A DNA stretch of 64,000 nt from Candidatus Binataceae bacterium. GTDB taxonomy: Bacteria; Desulfobacterota; Binatia; Binatales; Binataceae. The notes under the pieces were generated by a model. The model did no database searches, was not told the origin of the DNA, and was given only the letters and a program-made list of their open reading frames with translations. Shown here piece by piece: positions 26,624-36,074 of the stretch. The stretch spans positions 1 to 64,000 of the forward strand of contig JADMIL010000005.1 of assembly GCA_015478645.1 (NCBI GenBank), in the 5' to 3' direction. Made by a program: the position numbers and the translations under genes. How positions within the stretch are numbered: position 1 is the first letter of the stretch; every line of letters starts with the position of its first letter.

Positions 26624-28038
26624 CGATGGCCATCGACTACACCGAACGGATTCCCAACAACGTCAACCTCGCCGGGGATCGCCGCCTGCAGCGCGCGCTC
26701 GAACAATGGCAGCCGGGCTTCCAGAGCTGGTGGCGCGAGATGGGACCGGCCGGCTACCAGGCGACGGAGGTCTACCTGCGCACGGCGATTTCGGTCGATG
26801 CGCAGGGCTGGGCGACCTTCGGCCACGTGCGCATGCCGGATTACCGCTGGGGCATCTTTCTGGCCGAGCCGCATCGCGACCGCACGATTCCGTTTGGCCG
26901 CCATCTGGGCGAACCGGTATGGCATGAGGTGCCGGGCGAATACCGCGGCGCGCTGCGCCGGCTAATCGTCACCCAGGGCGATACCGAACCGGCCTCCGTC
27001 GAGCAGCAGCGCCATCTCGGTGCCACCTGCCCGTCGCTTTACGATCTCCGCAATCTCTTCCAGGTCAACGTCGAAGAGGGCCGCCATCTGTGGGCGATGG
27101 TCTACCTGTTGCACGCCTACTTCGGGCGCGACGGGCGCGAGGAGGCCGACACGCTGCTGGTCCGCCGCTCGGGCAGCCCCGACAATCCGCGTATCCTGGG
27201 GGCTTTCAACGAACCGACGCCCGACTGGCTATCTTACTTAATGTTTACATTTTTTACCGATCGTGATGGCAAGTATCAGCTCGCGAGCCTCGCCGAATCG
27301 GCCTTCGATCCGCTCTCGCGCACCTGCCGCTTCATGCTCACCGAAGAGGCCCATCACATGTTCGTCGGCGAGACCGGCGTCGGCCGCGTCGTGCAACGCA
27401 CCTGCGAACTGATGAAGGAGCACGACGCCGCCGAGGTTGGCCCGTTCGGCGGCATCGACCTGAAGCTGATTCAGAAATATCTCAACTTCCACTATTCGGT
27501 CTCGATCGATCTGTTCGGCTCGGAGCTTTCGACCAACGCCGCCAACTACTTCAGCATGGGCCTCAAGGGCCGCTTCAACGAGACCGCCCGCGCCGACGAC
27601 CATCAGTTGAGCGAAGCGCAGTACTCGGTCGCGCGATGTGACGGCGATCGCATCGTCGACCGGGCCGAACCGGCGCTGCTCGCGCTCAACGAATGCCTGC
27701 GCGACTCCTATGCGATCGACTGTGCGCGCGGCGTCGCGAAATGGAATCGCGCGATCAAGGCCGCCGGCATCGACTTCGAGCTCACCCTGCCCCATCGCGG
27801 CTTCCATCGCGCGATCGGCGACTGGGCCGCGGTCAAGGTCGCGCCAGACGGATCGATCATTTCACCGGCCGAATGGGAGCGCCGCCGCGACGAATGGCTG
27901 CCGACCGGCGCCGAGCGCGCCTTCGTCGGCTCGCTGATGCAGGGAGTGACCGCGCCGGGCAAGTTCGCCGGATGGATCGCGCCGCCCGCGCGCGGCATCA
28001 ATCATCAGCCGCTCGATTTCGACTACGTCAGGCTCTAA
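26620..28038 (+). CDS. boxB: Benzoyl-CoA 2,3-epoxidase, oxygenase subunit
   Basis: 472-residue di-iron protein of the BoxB family; with reductase BoxA it forms 2,3-epoxybenzoyl-CoA from benzoyl-CoA, O2 and NADPH. Iron-binding helices are visible as VEEGRHLWAMVY and LTEEAHHMFVGE. It matches family length (about 470). It begins MTMAIDY at 26620, overlapping the boxC stop as ATGA. No BoxA gene is present in the window. An AT-rich patch with TTA and TTT codons occurs at about 27236-27262. Confidence 0.94.
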   Translation: MTMAIDYTERIPNNVNLAGDRRLQRALEQWQPGFQSWWREMGPAGYQATEVYLRTAISVDAQGWATFGHVRMPDYRWGIFLAEPHRDRTIPFGRHLGEPVWHEVPGEYRGALRRLIVTQGDTEPASVEQQRHLGATCPSLYDLRNLFQVNVEEGRHLWAMVYLLHAYFGRDGREEADTLLVRRSGSPDNPRILGAFNEPTPDWLSYLMFTFFTDRDGKYQLASLAESAFDPLSRTCRFMLTEEAHHMFVGETGVGRVVQRTCELMKEHDAAEVGPFGGIDLKLIQKYLNFHYSVSIDLFGSELSTNAANYFSMGLKGRFNETARADDHQLSEAQYSVARCDGDRIVDRAEPALLALNECLRDSYAIDCARGVAKWNRAIKAAGIDFELTLPHRGFHRAIGDWAAVKVAPDGSIISPAEWERRRDEWLPTGAERAFVGSLMQGVTAPGKFAGWIAPPARGINHQPLDFDYVRL

Positions 28039-28154
28039 CGCCCGTCGGCGGCGGTGTGATCGATCCGCGGCGGCGAACCTATGCGGCGGTCGAATGCGCG
28101 GCCCGGCGCGCGCCGCGCTCAGCGTGACAAATCGCCCACGCCGTGCAAACGCAC

Positions 28155-28946
28155 TTATTCCGCGCCCGGCATCCGCCCAATCCCGGTCTGCGCGGTTAGC
28201 CCACCGTCGACAATATAGGCGGCGCCGGTGATGAACGACGCTTCGTCGGACGCCAGGAAAGTCACCGTATTCGCGATCTCCTCCGGCTCGCCCATCCGGC
28301 CCACCGGATGAATCTTGCCCATCGCGCGCCGGAATTCCTCCGCGCGCTCGCCACCGAGCACCTGCGCGACGCGGGTGTTGATGCCGCCCGGGCAGACGCA
28401 ATTCACGCGGATCTTGTGTTTGGCATTCTCCAGCGCGGCCGCCCGCGTCAGATTGATCACGCCCGCCTTGGCCGCGTTGTACGAGGCCATCCCGTAGTCG
28501 CCGCGCGTGCCCGAGACCGACGCGGTGTTGACGATCGCGCCGCCGCCCTGCTTGCGCATAATCGGAATCGCATATTTCAGACCGAGAAACGTGCTCGTCA
28601 GCGTCACCGCGATCACCCGGTTCCAGCTCTCGAGCGTGGTCTCGTGCAGCCACGAAACCTCGGCCATGCCGGCATTGTTGAACAGGATATCGAGGCGCCC
28701 GAAGCTGTCGATCGCCAGCTTGATCGTCGCCTGCACCGCCTCGGCATCGCCGGCGTCCATCTTGATCGCGGCGGCTTTACCGCCGCCGGAATTAATCTCG
28801 TCTTTGACCTGGTTGGCGCGCGTGCCGCTCAGATCCGCGATCACCACCGCCGCGCCCTCACGCGCAAAGCGCCGTACCGTCGCCGCGCCGATTCCGGCGC
28901 CGCCGCCGGTCACGATCGCCACCCTGCCGTCGAATTTTCCCGCCAT
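28155..28946 (-). CDS. SDR family oxidoreductase
   Basis: 263-residue classical SDR with TGGGAGIGAATV near the N-terminus, FNNAGMA at about 90, a catalytic Ser in NTASVSG and YNAAK for YxxxK. It is convergent with boxB and lies 21 bp downstream of the acyl-CoA dehydrogenase stop on the same strand. Likely oxidises a 3-hydroxyacyl-CoA or cyclic alcohol; the substrate is unknown. Confidence 0.9.
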   Translation of the reverse strand: MAGKFDGRVAIVTGGGAGIGAATVRRFAREGAAVVIADLSGTRANQVKDEINSGGGKAAAIKMDAGDAEAVQATIKLAIDSFGRLDILFNNAGMAEVSWLHETTLESWNRVIAVTLTSTFLGLKYAIPIMRKQGGGAIVNTASVSGTRGDYGMASYNAAKAGVINLTRAAALENAKHKIRVNCVCPGGINTRVAQVLGGERAEEFRRAMGKIHPVGRMGEPEEIANTVTFLASDEASFITGAAYIVDGGLTAQTGIGRMPGAE

Positions 28947-28967
28947 CTGCGACGCTCCGCTTCCGCC

Positions 28968-30155
28968 CTAGCCTTTCGGTAATCCGAGCACGCGCTCGCC
29001 GATTATGTTGTGCTGGATTTCGTTGGTCCCGGCCGCGATCGTGCCGCGCCGTGCCGCCAGCATGCGATGCGACCATTTGCCGCGATCGATCGATCCCGGC
29101 GCGCGATACTCGAACACGCTGTACGGCCCGAGCAGCTCCATCGCGAACTTCTGGATGCGCAGGTTGAGCTCGCTGGTGCACAGCTTCATCATCGATCCCT
29201 CGGGCCCCGGCGGCAATCCCTTGAGCTGGCGCGTGAGCTGGCGAAAGCTCGTGTACTTGAGCCCTTCGGCCTCGCAGGCAAACGACGCGATCGTGTCGCG
29301 CACGTAGTCGTCCTCGATCGCCGGCCGCCCGTCGCGCGTGATCTGCTTCGCCAGCTCGGCGAGCTGCCTGATCTCGACCATCATGTCGGTGCGCCCGCCG
29401 TGGATTGTCCGCTCGAACATCATGTTGGTGATCGCGACCATCCAGCCCTGGTTCTTCTGTCCGACCAGGTTGGCCTTCGGCACCACCACATCTTCGTAAT
29501 AGACCTGGTTGAAGCCGCTCTCGCCGGTGATTTGCACCAGCGGCCGCACCACCACGCCGGGACTCTTCATGTCGAGCAGCAGGTAGCTCAGTCCGCGATG
29601 CTTGGGCGCGCTCGGGTCGGTGCGGCAGAGCAGCGTCGAGTAGTCGGCGTGATGCGCGTTGGAGGTCCATACCTTCGATCCGTTGACCACGAAATGGTCA
29701 CCATTATCGACCGCGCGCGTCTCGACCGCCGCGAGATCGGATCCGTGGTTGGGCTCCGAGAGCCCCTGGCACCAGATCTCCTCGGCCGACGGAATCCGCG
29801 GGATGTAGCGCGCCTTCTGCTCCGGCGTGCCCCATTGCATCAGTGTCGGCCCGACCCGCGCGATACCCTGGAAATTCACCGTGGGCGGCGCCTTCGCGCG
29901 CTCGAGTTCCTGATGATAGATGAACTGCTGCATCAGCGTCGCGCCGCGGCCGCCCAGCTCTTTGGGCCAATGAATACACATCCAGCCGGCGGCGTTGAGC
30001 TGGCGATGCCACGTGCGGCGCCGCTCGAACTCCTGCTTCGAGTCGGCGTCGGACAATTCGTCTTCGTCACGCCAGTCGCGCGGCAGATTGGTTTCCAGCC
30101 ATCCGCGGAATTCCGCGCGGAAGGCCTCATCCTCGTCGCTGTATTTGAAATCCAT
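28968..30155 (-). CDS. Acyl-CoA dehydrogenase family protein (third)
   Basis: 395 residues. N-terminal helical domain with HWPKELGGRGATLMQQFIYHQELE, flavin contacts in QGLSEPNHGSDLAAV and VVNGSKVWTSNAHHADY, and a C-terminal IAAGTNEIQHNIIGERVLGLPKG. The well-conserved pattern suggests a functional dehydrogenase for long, branched or cyclic acyl-CoAs. The start at MDFKYSDED (30155) matches the family; the frame upstream is not coding-like. It probably shares an operon with the downstream SDR. Confidence 0.92.
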   Translation of the reverse strand: MDFKYSDEDEAFRAEFRGWLETNLPRDWRDEDELSDADSKQEFERRRTWHRQLNAAGWMCIHWPKELGGRGATLMQQFIYHQELERAKAPPTVNFQGIARVGPTLMQWGTPEQKARYIPRIPSAEEIWCQGLSEPNHGSDLAAVETRAVDNGDHFVVNGSKVWTSNAHHADYSTLLCRTDPSAPKHRGLSYLLLDMKSPGVVVRPLVQITGESGFNQVYYEDVVVPKANLVGQKNQGWMVAITNMMFERTIHGGRTDMMVEIRQLAELAKQITRDGRPAIEDDYVRDTIASFACEAEGLKYTSFRQLTRQLKGLPPGPEGSMMKLCTSELNLRIQKFAMELLGPYSVFEYRAPGSIDRGKWSHRMLAARRGTIAAGTNEIQHNIIGERVLGLPKG

Positions 30156-30592
30156 AGAAATCCACCCTTGAATTGGGCTTCCTGAATCTTCTACGCCACT
30201 TCGCTTTAATCGATGGCGGCGATGCAGACTTGTTTCTAGCGCGCGACGGCGCGCACGCGCAACGCCACACGCCCCGCCACGGCGACTGGTGGGTTGGGCT
30301 CGGCCGAGTTGCCTTGCGCGCGGCAGGCGCCGGATGTGTCCGACTCCCCGTACTCCCCCAGGAACGGAAAACGCCAATCCGTTCCTCAGGTTACACTTTG
30401 AGCTTTATTACCTTTGCGTGAGCGGTGTTGGCGTGAGACCGTCAATGCAGGTGCCGCGATGCCTTTGCCCCCCAAGGGTTCGCGGAAAACTCGCAGCGCG
30501 TTCGATAGGCTGGCCCCACTCCGATTGGCCCAACGAATGCGCTGCTTTCTTTTTATCCACCATTCAGGTTTTCAACCTGAAGGATCGATCCT
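30156..30592. other. Intergenic region with two hairpins, no gene seen
   Basis: 437 bp. It holds a perfect inverted repeat GGAACGGA / TCCGTTCC (30362-30386, 9-nt loop) and another, TTCAGGTT / AACCTGAA with a 3-nt loop (30563-30581), which lies 12 bp past the VOC stop and could act as a terminator for that operon. The second half is AT-richer than the surroundings. No convincing ORF. Confidence 0.5.
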
Positions 30593-31480
30593 CTATCGCG
30601 GATCGCCCGGAATCGCGCGCCCGCTGAATCCGATCGTCATGCCGAACGCGTCCGCGCGATCGATCACGAACGAATCGCCGCCGTCGTCGTGCAGACGCTG
30701 CCCCTTGGCCTTGAGAAATTCCGCCGCCCGCCCGAGGTCGCGGCTCTGGAAGGTGATCGAATAGACCCCTGCCCCATTGCGCGCAAAATCCTGCGCCTCG
30801 GCACTGGTCGTCGATAGCGGCTCCGCAGCCTCGATCACCGTATCCTCGCCGATCGCGAAATAGACGCTGCGCTTGCGCCCCGCGACTTCCGCGCGATGGA
30901 TCAGCCTACCCCCCATCGTCTCGCCGTAGAGCGTCGCCGCCGCCGCGAGATCGCCGACCGTCACCGTGATATGCGACGCGCGTACGATGCCCAGCGGATG
31001 CTCGTCGCGCCACATCGCCGTCGTCCATCCGGCTTGCAGGCGCGGGTCGAGCGTATAGCTGCCCTGCGCGGCGAATTCGAGCAGCGCCTGGGTCTCGCGC
31101 GGATGGGTCCAGACCGCTTCGGTCTTGGTCGGCGGCGTGACCACCTTGCCGACCACGTTATAGAGCCGCTGATGCCGCGCGCCAAACGCCGCGCAGGTCT
31201 CCGCGATGCTGTCGACGTACCATGCGATCGAATGAAAGCGATGGCCGAAGCGGCTCTGGAATTTGCCGATCGGCGAATGTTCCGCACCGGCCACCCGGCC
31301 GAGCATCACCGGCTCCATCACCACGTCGCCGATCAGCACCAGCGACGCCTCGCGCACCGCGAGCTTTTCGTAGCCGCGATAGAAGCGGTTGACCGCGAAG
31401 ATTTCGTCGTACCAGCGATCGGCCGCGTCGAGATCGCCGACCACGTGCGTCAGATGGAACAGCTTGCCGATCTTGAACAT
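30593..31480 (-). CDS. Two-domain VOC family protein
   Basis: 295 residues with two VOC units (about 1-140 and 160-290), the size of extradiol-dioxygenase-like proteins. Possible ligands: His in LFHLTHVVGD, His in HRFHSIAWYV and His in ASHITVTVGD; the C-terminal Glu ligand is not obvious, so metal use is uncertain. It is last in a three-gene run with an LLM flavin oxidoreductase and an alpha/beta hydrolase, a grouping that suggests ring or lactone breakdown (inference). Confidence 0.83.
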   Translation of the reverse strand: MFKIGKLFHLTHVVGDLDAADRWYDEIFAVNRFYRGYEKLAVREASLVLIGDVVMEPVMLGRVAGAEHSPIGKFQSRFGHRFHSIAWYVDSIAETCAAFGARHQRLYNVVGKVVTPPTKTEAVWTHPRETQALLEFAAQGSYTLDPRLQAGWTTAMWRDEHPLGIVRASHITVTVGDLAAAATLYGETMGGRLIHRAEVAGRKRSVYFAIGEDTVIEAAEPLSTTSAEAQDFARNGAGVYSITFQSRDLGRAAEFLKAKGQRLHDDGGDSFVIDRADAFGMTIGFSGRAIPGDPR

Positions 31481-31542
31481 CGCCGCACTCTCCGCGCGCC
31501 TTACTCACATCACGCGCGATTTACTTCATCGCGCGCGATTTA

Positions 31543-32871
31543 CTATTTACCCAGGTCGGGCATCAACTCGCGATTGACCACCGGGGCGCGCTTGGTTCCC
31601 GCCGCGAGCTTCACGCTGCCGGGCGTGCGCTGGAACGGATCGAGGATCCCGCTCTCCTTCGCATACGCCTTCAGCTCCGGGATCACCTCTTCGGCAAACA
31701 GCCGCATGCTGGTGCGCCGTTCGTCGTCAGCCACCGGACCCTGAATACTCAGTATGATGAAGATGCCGATGCGCAGCGTGCCCATGATCGTCTTGATCTT
31801 GGGGATGATCGTCTTGGGCGTGCCGACGATCACCTGCATATTCTGCTGGCCGCGCATCAGCGCCGCGTGCAGCTTGCGCCGCACGTCGGTGTAATCGATC
31901 TCGCCGGTGTCGCCGCCGTGCATCTGCTCGCGCACCTTCTCGCCGCTGATGCCGAGCCAGGCGCTGGTCTGCTGCTTGGCCAGGATGCGAATGGCGGCCT
32001 TGGAGTTGTACCCCGGCGGCATCGTGAACTGCGGCGCCGAAAACGCGTTCTGGCCGCCGCCATAGACGAAACCCTCGGCGATCTTCTGGGCCTTTTCCTC
32101 GGTCTCCGCCACCGCCGTCGCGACCATGTAGCCGAAATTCTCCGGGCCCGCCTGGTAGCCGTGCTTGGCCGCTTCGTCGGCGTAGAAATCCCACAGGTCA
32201 CAGGTCGGTCCGAGCGGCGTGCCCAGCCCGATGTACGGGTAGCGATGCTCCGCGCACCATTCCACGGTCTCCGGACTGAGCGTGCCCGGAATCCACATCG
32301 GCGGATGCGGCTTCTGATACGGCAGCGCCCACGGATTGACGTGGCGATAGTGGAAATGTTTGCCCTCATAGCGCCACGGACCGGGCCGCGTCCAGGCCTG
32401 CACGATAAAGTCGTGCGCCTCGTTGAACATCTCGCGGTTGTAGGCCGGATTGGCGTTGTTGAAGAACTGCTCGCTGCCCGCGCCGCGCACCCATCCGGTG
32501 ACCAGCCGCCCGCGCGAAATCAGATCGATCTCGGCCAGCTCTTCGGCCATCCGCAACGGATGCTTGATCACCGGCAGCGGATTGCCGATCAGCACCAGGC
32601 GCACGCGCTTGGTCCGATAGGCCAGCACCGACGCCTCGACGTTCATCACCGAGCCCATGCAAATCGGATTGCCGTGATGCTCGTTGAGCGCGACTACGTC
32701 GAAGCCCAGGTCCTCGGCGTAGCAGTTTTCGTCAAGGTAGTAATGGTAATCGTCGGCCGCCCGTTCGCGATCATATAATTTATTCGAGACGGCGAAGAAC
32801 GCGCCGTTCTTGAGAATCACCTCTTCCGGCAGCCATCGATAGGGCCGTTCGGTGAAATAGCCTATCTGCAT
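31543..32871 (-). CDS. LLM class flavin-dependent oxidoreductase
   Basis: 442-residue luciferase-like TIM barrel that uses reduced flavin. Family signatures: GYFTERPYRW at the start, ALNEHHGNPICMGSVMNVEASVLAYRTKRVRLV (the EHH motif), LAEIDLISRGRLVTGWVRG and a C-terminal SIQGPVADDERRTSMRLFAEEVIPEL. It is longer than most family members (about 350-380) because of a central insert near 280-330 and a C-terminal tail. It probably hydroxylates or Baeyer-Villiger-oxidises a substrate passed to the hydrolase gene 43 bp upstream. Confidence 0.9.
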   Translation of the reverse strand: MQIGYFTERPYRWLPEEVILKNGAFFAVSNKLYDRERAADDYHYYLDENCYAEDLGFDVVALNEHHGNPICMGSVMNVEASVLAYRTKRVRLVLIGNPLPVIKHPLRMAEELAEIDLISRGRLVTGWVRGAGSEQFFNNANPAYNREMFNEAHDFIVQAWTRPGPWRYEGKHFHYRHVNPWALPYQKPHPPMWIPGTLSPETVEWCAEHRYPYIGLGTPLGPTCDLWDFYADEAAKHGYQAGPENFGYMVATAVAETEEKAQKIAEGFVYGGGQNAFSAPQFTMPPGYNSKAAIRILAKQQTSAWLGISGEKVREQMHGGDTGEIDYTDVRRKLHAALMRGQQNMQVIVGTPKTIIPKIKTIMGTLRIGIFIILSIQGPVADDERRTSMRLFAEEVIPELKAYAKESGILDPFQRTPGSVKLAAGTKRAPVVNRELMPDLGK

Positions 32872-32914
32872 GTGCGAACTCCTTTGTGCCGAACTCCTAT
32901 CTCCCGGAACCGGC

Positions 32915-33703
32915 TCACGACGCGAGAAACTTGCTCACGATCCGATCGAACTCCGCCGCCGACTCGATCTCCGGGCGATGGCCCACGCCTTCGCACAGCG
33001 CCACCTGCGCCCCCGCGATCGCCGCGCGGTACGCGTCGATACATCCGCGCGGCACGATCGCATCGCGCGTGCCCCACACCAGCAGCGTCGGGATTTTCAC
33101 CCCGCGCAGCAGATGCGGCAAGCTGGGATTGTGCATGAACGGCTCCCAGCCGATTCGCGCCGTCTCCGATCGCGCGTCCTCGAACGCCTCGAATTGCGCC
33201 GGCGTCATTTGCGCGCCATAGATTTTCGTGAACTCGGGGGTTTTGGCCGCGTCGGCCACCGTCGACAGCAGATGGTTGCGCACCGTCATGGCGAGGAAAT
33301 CAGCGATTTCGCCCGCCGCCGGCTTAATTCCCATCGGCGCGACCAGCACCATGTGCGAAAAGATATTCGGATCGGCCGCCGCCATCTCGGCCGCGATATA
33401 GCCGCCCGCCGAAAATCCGATCACGTCGATCGGCGCCGCGCCCAGCTCGCGCACGATCTGCGAGTACAGCCCCGCCAGATCGCGATAGCTGCGGATCCAG
33501 TCGATGCGCTCGGTCTGGCCGAAGCCCGGTTGCAGCGGAATCACAAACGATCGTTCCCGCGCCAGCCCTTCGTTCCATTCGAGCCAGCCCGGATAGCCCA
33601 ATTCGTCGTGCAAGACCAGGATCGGCTTGCCGCTCCCGCCGCGCACTACTCCCATCTCGGCGCCCGCCGCGCGGACGATTTCCTGTTTCGGGGTCGTCAC
33701 CAT
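32915..33703 (-). CDS. Alpha/beta hydrolase
   Basis: 262 residues. The catalytic triad is visible: Ser in GFSAGG, Asp in WGTRDAIVP and His in GVGHRPE. An oxyanion-hole motif LHDELGYPG precedes it. ATG 33703 is preferred, with GAGGAG close by (the spacing is short; GTG 33700 is an alternative). It is first in the hydrolase-LLM-VOC run, consistent with hydrolysis of an ester, lactone or ring-fission product. It is divergent from the aldo/keto reductase. Confidence 0.9.
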   Translation of the reverse strand: MVTTPKQEIVRAAGAEMGVVRGGSGKPILVLHDELGYPGWLEWNEGLARERSFVIPLQPGFGQTERIDWIRSYRDLAGLYSQIVRELGAAPIDVIGFSAGGYIAAEMAAADPNIFSHMVLVAPMGIKPAAGEIADFLAMTVRNHLLSTVADAAKTPEFTKIYGAQMTPAQFEAFEDARSETARIGWEPFMHNPSLPHLLRGVKIPTLLVWGTRDAIVPRGCIDAYRAAIAGAQVALCEGVGHRPEIESAAEFDRIVSKFLAS

Positions 33704-33948
33704 CTCCTCCTCGGGCTCGTTCGCGTCCGCAGCCCTGCCGCTTCTGTGCACGCCGCAGCGGTCCGCCTTCGCCAATGGCGCGGCGGATTCATCGCGGGCG
33801 CGCGCGGCCTGCCGATGCCCGGGCCAGATTTCCGTCTACCGAAGAACTTTATTCGCAGGTATCCCGCGCCACTGTCAAACCCGCCGCCGCTTGCCCTCGA
33901 GACGCCGCCGATGCTTAACCAATGAACAGACCCTTAACGAGGTGCCTC

Positions 33949-34893
33949 ATGGAGTATCGCAATCTCGGCAACTCCGGCCTGCAGGTTTCGCTGGCCGGAC
34001 TCGGATGCAACAACTTCGGGATGCGAATCGACGCCGCCCAAACCCGCGCCGTGGTCCATCGCGCGCTCGACGAAGGTGTCAACTTCTTCGATACCGCCGA
34101 CATTTACGGCAATCGCGGGCAGTCCGAGGAGATGCTCGCCAAGGCCCTCGGCGACCGCCGCCGCGATATCGTGCTGGCCAGCAAGTTCGGCATGAAGATG
34201 GCCGACGGACCCTATGGCAGCGGCGCCTCCCGCCGCTATATTGTCACGGCCTGCGAGGCCAGCCTCAAGCGCCTCGCCACAGACTACCTCGACCTCTACC
34301 AGATTCACACGCCCGACCCCGCGACGCCCGAGCACGAGACCCTCGCCGCCCTCGACGATCTGGTCCGCGCCGGCAAGGTCCGCTACCTCGGATGCAGCAA
34401 CTATGCGGGCTGGCAGCTCGCCGATTCGCACTGGATCGCGCAAACCCGCCATCTCGCGTCATACATATCGGCTCAAAATGAATACAATCTGCTCGATCGG
34501 ACGATCGAGCGCGAATTGATTCCGGCCTGCCGCCACTTCGGCGTCGGCATCCTGCCCTACTTCCCGCTGGCCAGCGGCTTCCTCACCGGCAAATACCGCC
34601 GCGGTGCCGACCTGCCCGCCGATACGCGCTTCGGCGCGATGAAGGCGCTCGCCGATCGCGTGCTGAACGAGGCCAACTTCGCCACCCTCGAGCGCCTCGA
34701 CGAGTTCGCCGGCAAGCGTGGCCACAGCCTGCTCGAACTGGCGGTATGCTGGCTCGCCGCGCAACCGATGGTCGCGAGCGTGATCTGCGGCGCGACCCGT
34801 CCCGAACAGGTCTCCGCTAACGTCAAGGCGATGGACTGGAAGCTCGCCCCCGAAGAGCTCAAGCAGGTCCACAAGCTCACGTCGATGAAATAA
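33949..34893 (+). CDS. Aldo/keto reductase
   Basis: 314-residue NADPH-dependent (alpha/beta)8 reductase. The catalytic tetrad is visible: Asp and Tyr in NFFDTADIYG, Lys in ASKFGMK and His in LYQIHTPDP. The C-terminal cofactor region includes VICGATRPEQVSANVKAMDW, like the YghZ/Kv-beta-type subfamily. ATG 33949 follows CGAGGTGCCTC. It is divergent from the alpha/beta hydrolase operon. Substrate unknown. Confidence 0.92.
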   Translation: MEYRNLGNSGLQVSLAGLGCNNFGMRIDAAQTRAVVHRALDEGVNFFDTADIYGNRGQSEEMLAKALGDRRRDIVLASKFGMKMADGPYGSGASRRYIVTACEASLKRLATDYLDLYQIHTPDPATPEHETLAALDDLVRAGKVRYLGCSNYAGWQLADSHWIAQTRHLASYISAQNEYNLLDRTIERELIPACRHFGVGILPYFPLASGFLTGKYRRGADLPADTRFGAMKALADRVLNEANFATLERLDEFAGKRGHSLLELAVCWLAAQPMVASVICGATRPEQVSANVKAMDWKLAPEELKQVHKLTSMK

Positions 34894-35031
34894 CGCGCGC
34901 GCCGCATGCCTGAATGCCCACCCGCCGGCGGCGTGACTCTGGGCGATGCGCACGGAATTGCAAGCAAAAAGCAGAGGCGGACCGCGCTCGTCCGCCTCCG
35001 CCGGTTCGATCCCGTCTGCTGCGCTATGCGC

Positions 35032-35883
35032 TCAGGCCGCGAAGCGGAAGCCGCCGTTGTGCCGCACGATATGGCCCGACGTCGGCCCCGCGAAATGCGT
35101 CCCGATGACCGTCACCGGCTGGTCGCAATAGCGCTCGACGAAGGCCTTGCGCGTCGCCGATCCCATCGCCGGATCGGTGTCGAATTCGCAAATCCAGTCG
35201 GGATGCGCGATCTGAATCGGATGATGGATCATGTCGCCGGTGATCACCGCGTTCTCACCGCCCGATGAAATCCGCACGCTGGTATGCCCCGGCGTATGGC
35301 CCGGCGTCGCCTCGAGTACCACGTCGGCGCTCAGGCGATGGCCGTTGTCGATCAGCTCGGCGCGCCCCGCCTCGATTATCGGCCGCACCGAGTCGTCGAT
35401 GGTCATTTTGAAATCCGCCATCCCGTCAAACTTGTTCCAATGCTCCCATTCGCGCTTGACCATCAGGTACTTGGCCTTGGGAAAGGTCGGCACCCATTTG
35501 CCGTTCTCGAGCGTGGTGTTCCAGCCCACGTGGTCGAGATGCAGATGCGTGCAGAGCACCGTGTCGATCGACTCGCGCGTCACGCCGGCCTTCTCCATGT
35601 TCTGCAGGAACGGCAGATGCAGATGGTTCCAGTCGGCAAAGCCCGGACGCGTCTTGTCGTTGCCCACGCAGGTGTCCACCAGGATGCGCTTGCCTTCGGT
35701 CTCGACCAGCAGGGCGTGGATGCTCAGCTTGAAGTTGCCGTCCTTGCAGAACGGATTGAGCCATTCGCCCTCGCGCTTGACGTTGTCGGCCACCGCCTCC
35801 TTCAGAATCATCGTGCCCGGCCAGACCGGCTCCTGCTCCTGCAGCCGCGTAATCTTCACGTCGCCAATTTTCCAGCTATCCAT
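35032..35883 (-). CDS. MBL-fold metallo-hydrolase
   Basis: 283 residues. The metallo-beta-lactamase motif is HLHLDHVG (HxHxDH), followed by GHTPGHT and a GDMIHHP segment that supply the other metal ligands. AAGGAGAGCATT precedes ATG 35883. Related enzymes are quorum-quenching lactonases and arylsulfatase- or PNKP-like hydrolases; a lactonase is plausible but not shown. It is convergent with the aldo/keto reductase and divergent from the phosphotriesterase-like gene. Confidence 0.9.
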   Translation of the reverse strand: MDSWKIGDVKITRLQEQEPVWPGTMILKEAVADNVKREGEWLNPFCKDGNFKLSIHALLVETEGKRILVDTCVGNDKTRPGFADWNHLHLPFLQNMEKAGVTRESIDTVLCTHLHLDHVGWNTTLENGKWVPTFPKAKYLMVKREWEHWNKFDGMADFKMTIDDSVRPIIEAGRAELIDNGHRLSADVVLEATPGHTPGHTSVRISSGGENAVITGDMIHHPIQIAHPDWICEFDTDPAMGSATRKAFVERYCDQPVTVIGTHFAGPTSGHIVRHNGGFRFAA

Positions 35884-35999
35884 AATGCTCTCCTTTATCG
35901 CCGCGGCGCGCATCCCGAGGCGCGCGCGTCCCGTGTGGGCGCATCTTAGGGCCGAATCGCCATAACGGCAACCACAATTCGTTCGTCATTTGCCGCGTC

Positions 36000-36027
36000 T
36001 TGTATTAACTTTGGCTCCCACTATAAA
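36000..36027 (+). promoter_or_regulatory. Sigma-70-like promoter upstream of phosphotriesterase-like gene
   Basis: TTGTAT (36000-36005), 16 nt, then TATAAA (36022-36027); the start codon lies 48 bp downstream. This is an AT-rich pocket in GC-rich DNA. Confidence 0.5.
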
Positions 36028-36074
36028 GGTTGCCCGGAGGCCGCATCGCCTTCCGCAACACAAGGAGCCGAGAA

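Noticed and set aside
28113-28131. A possible remnant of the palindromic repeat arm
   Set aside because: It is only about 17 bases with two mismatches and no second arm, too little to separate from chance.
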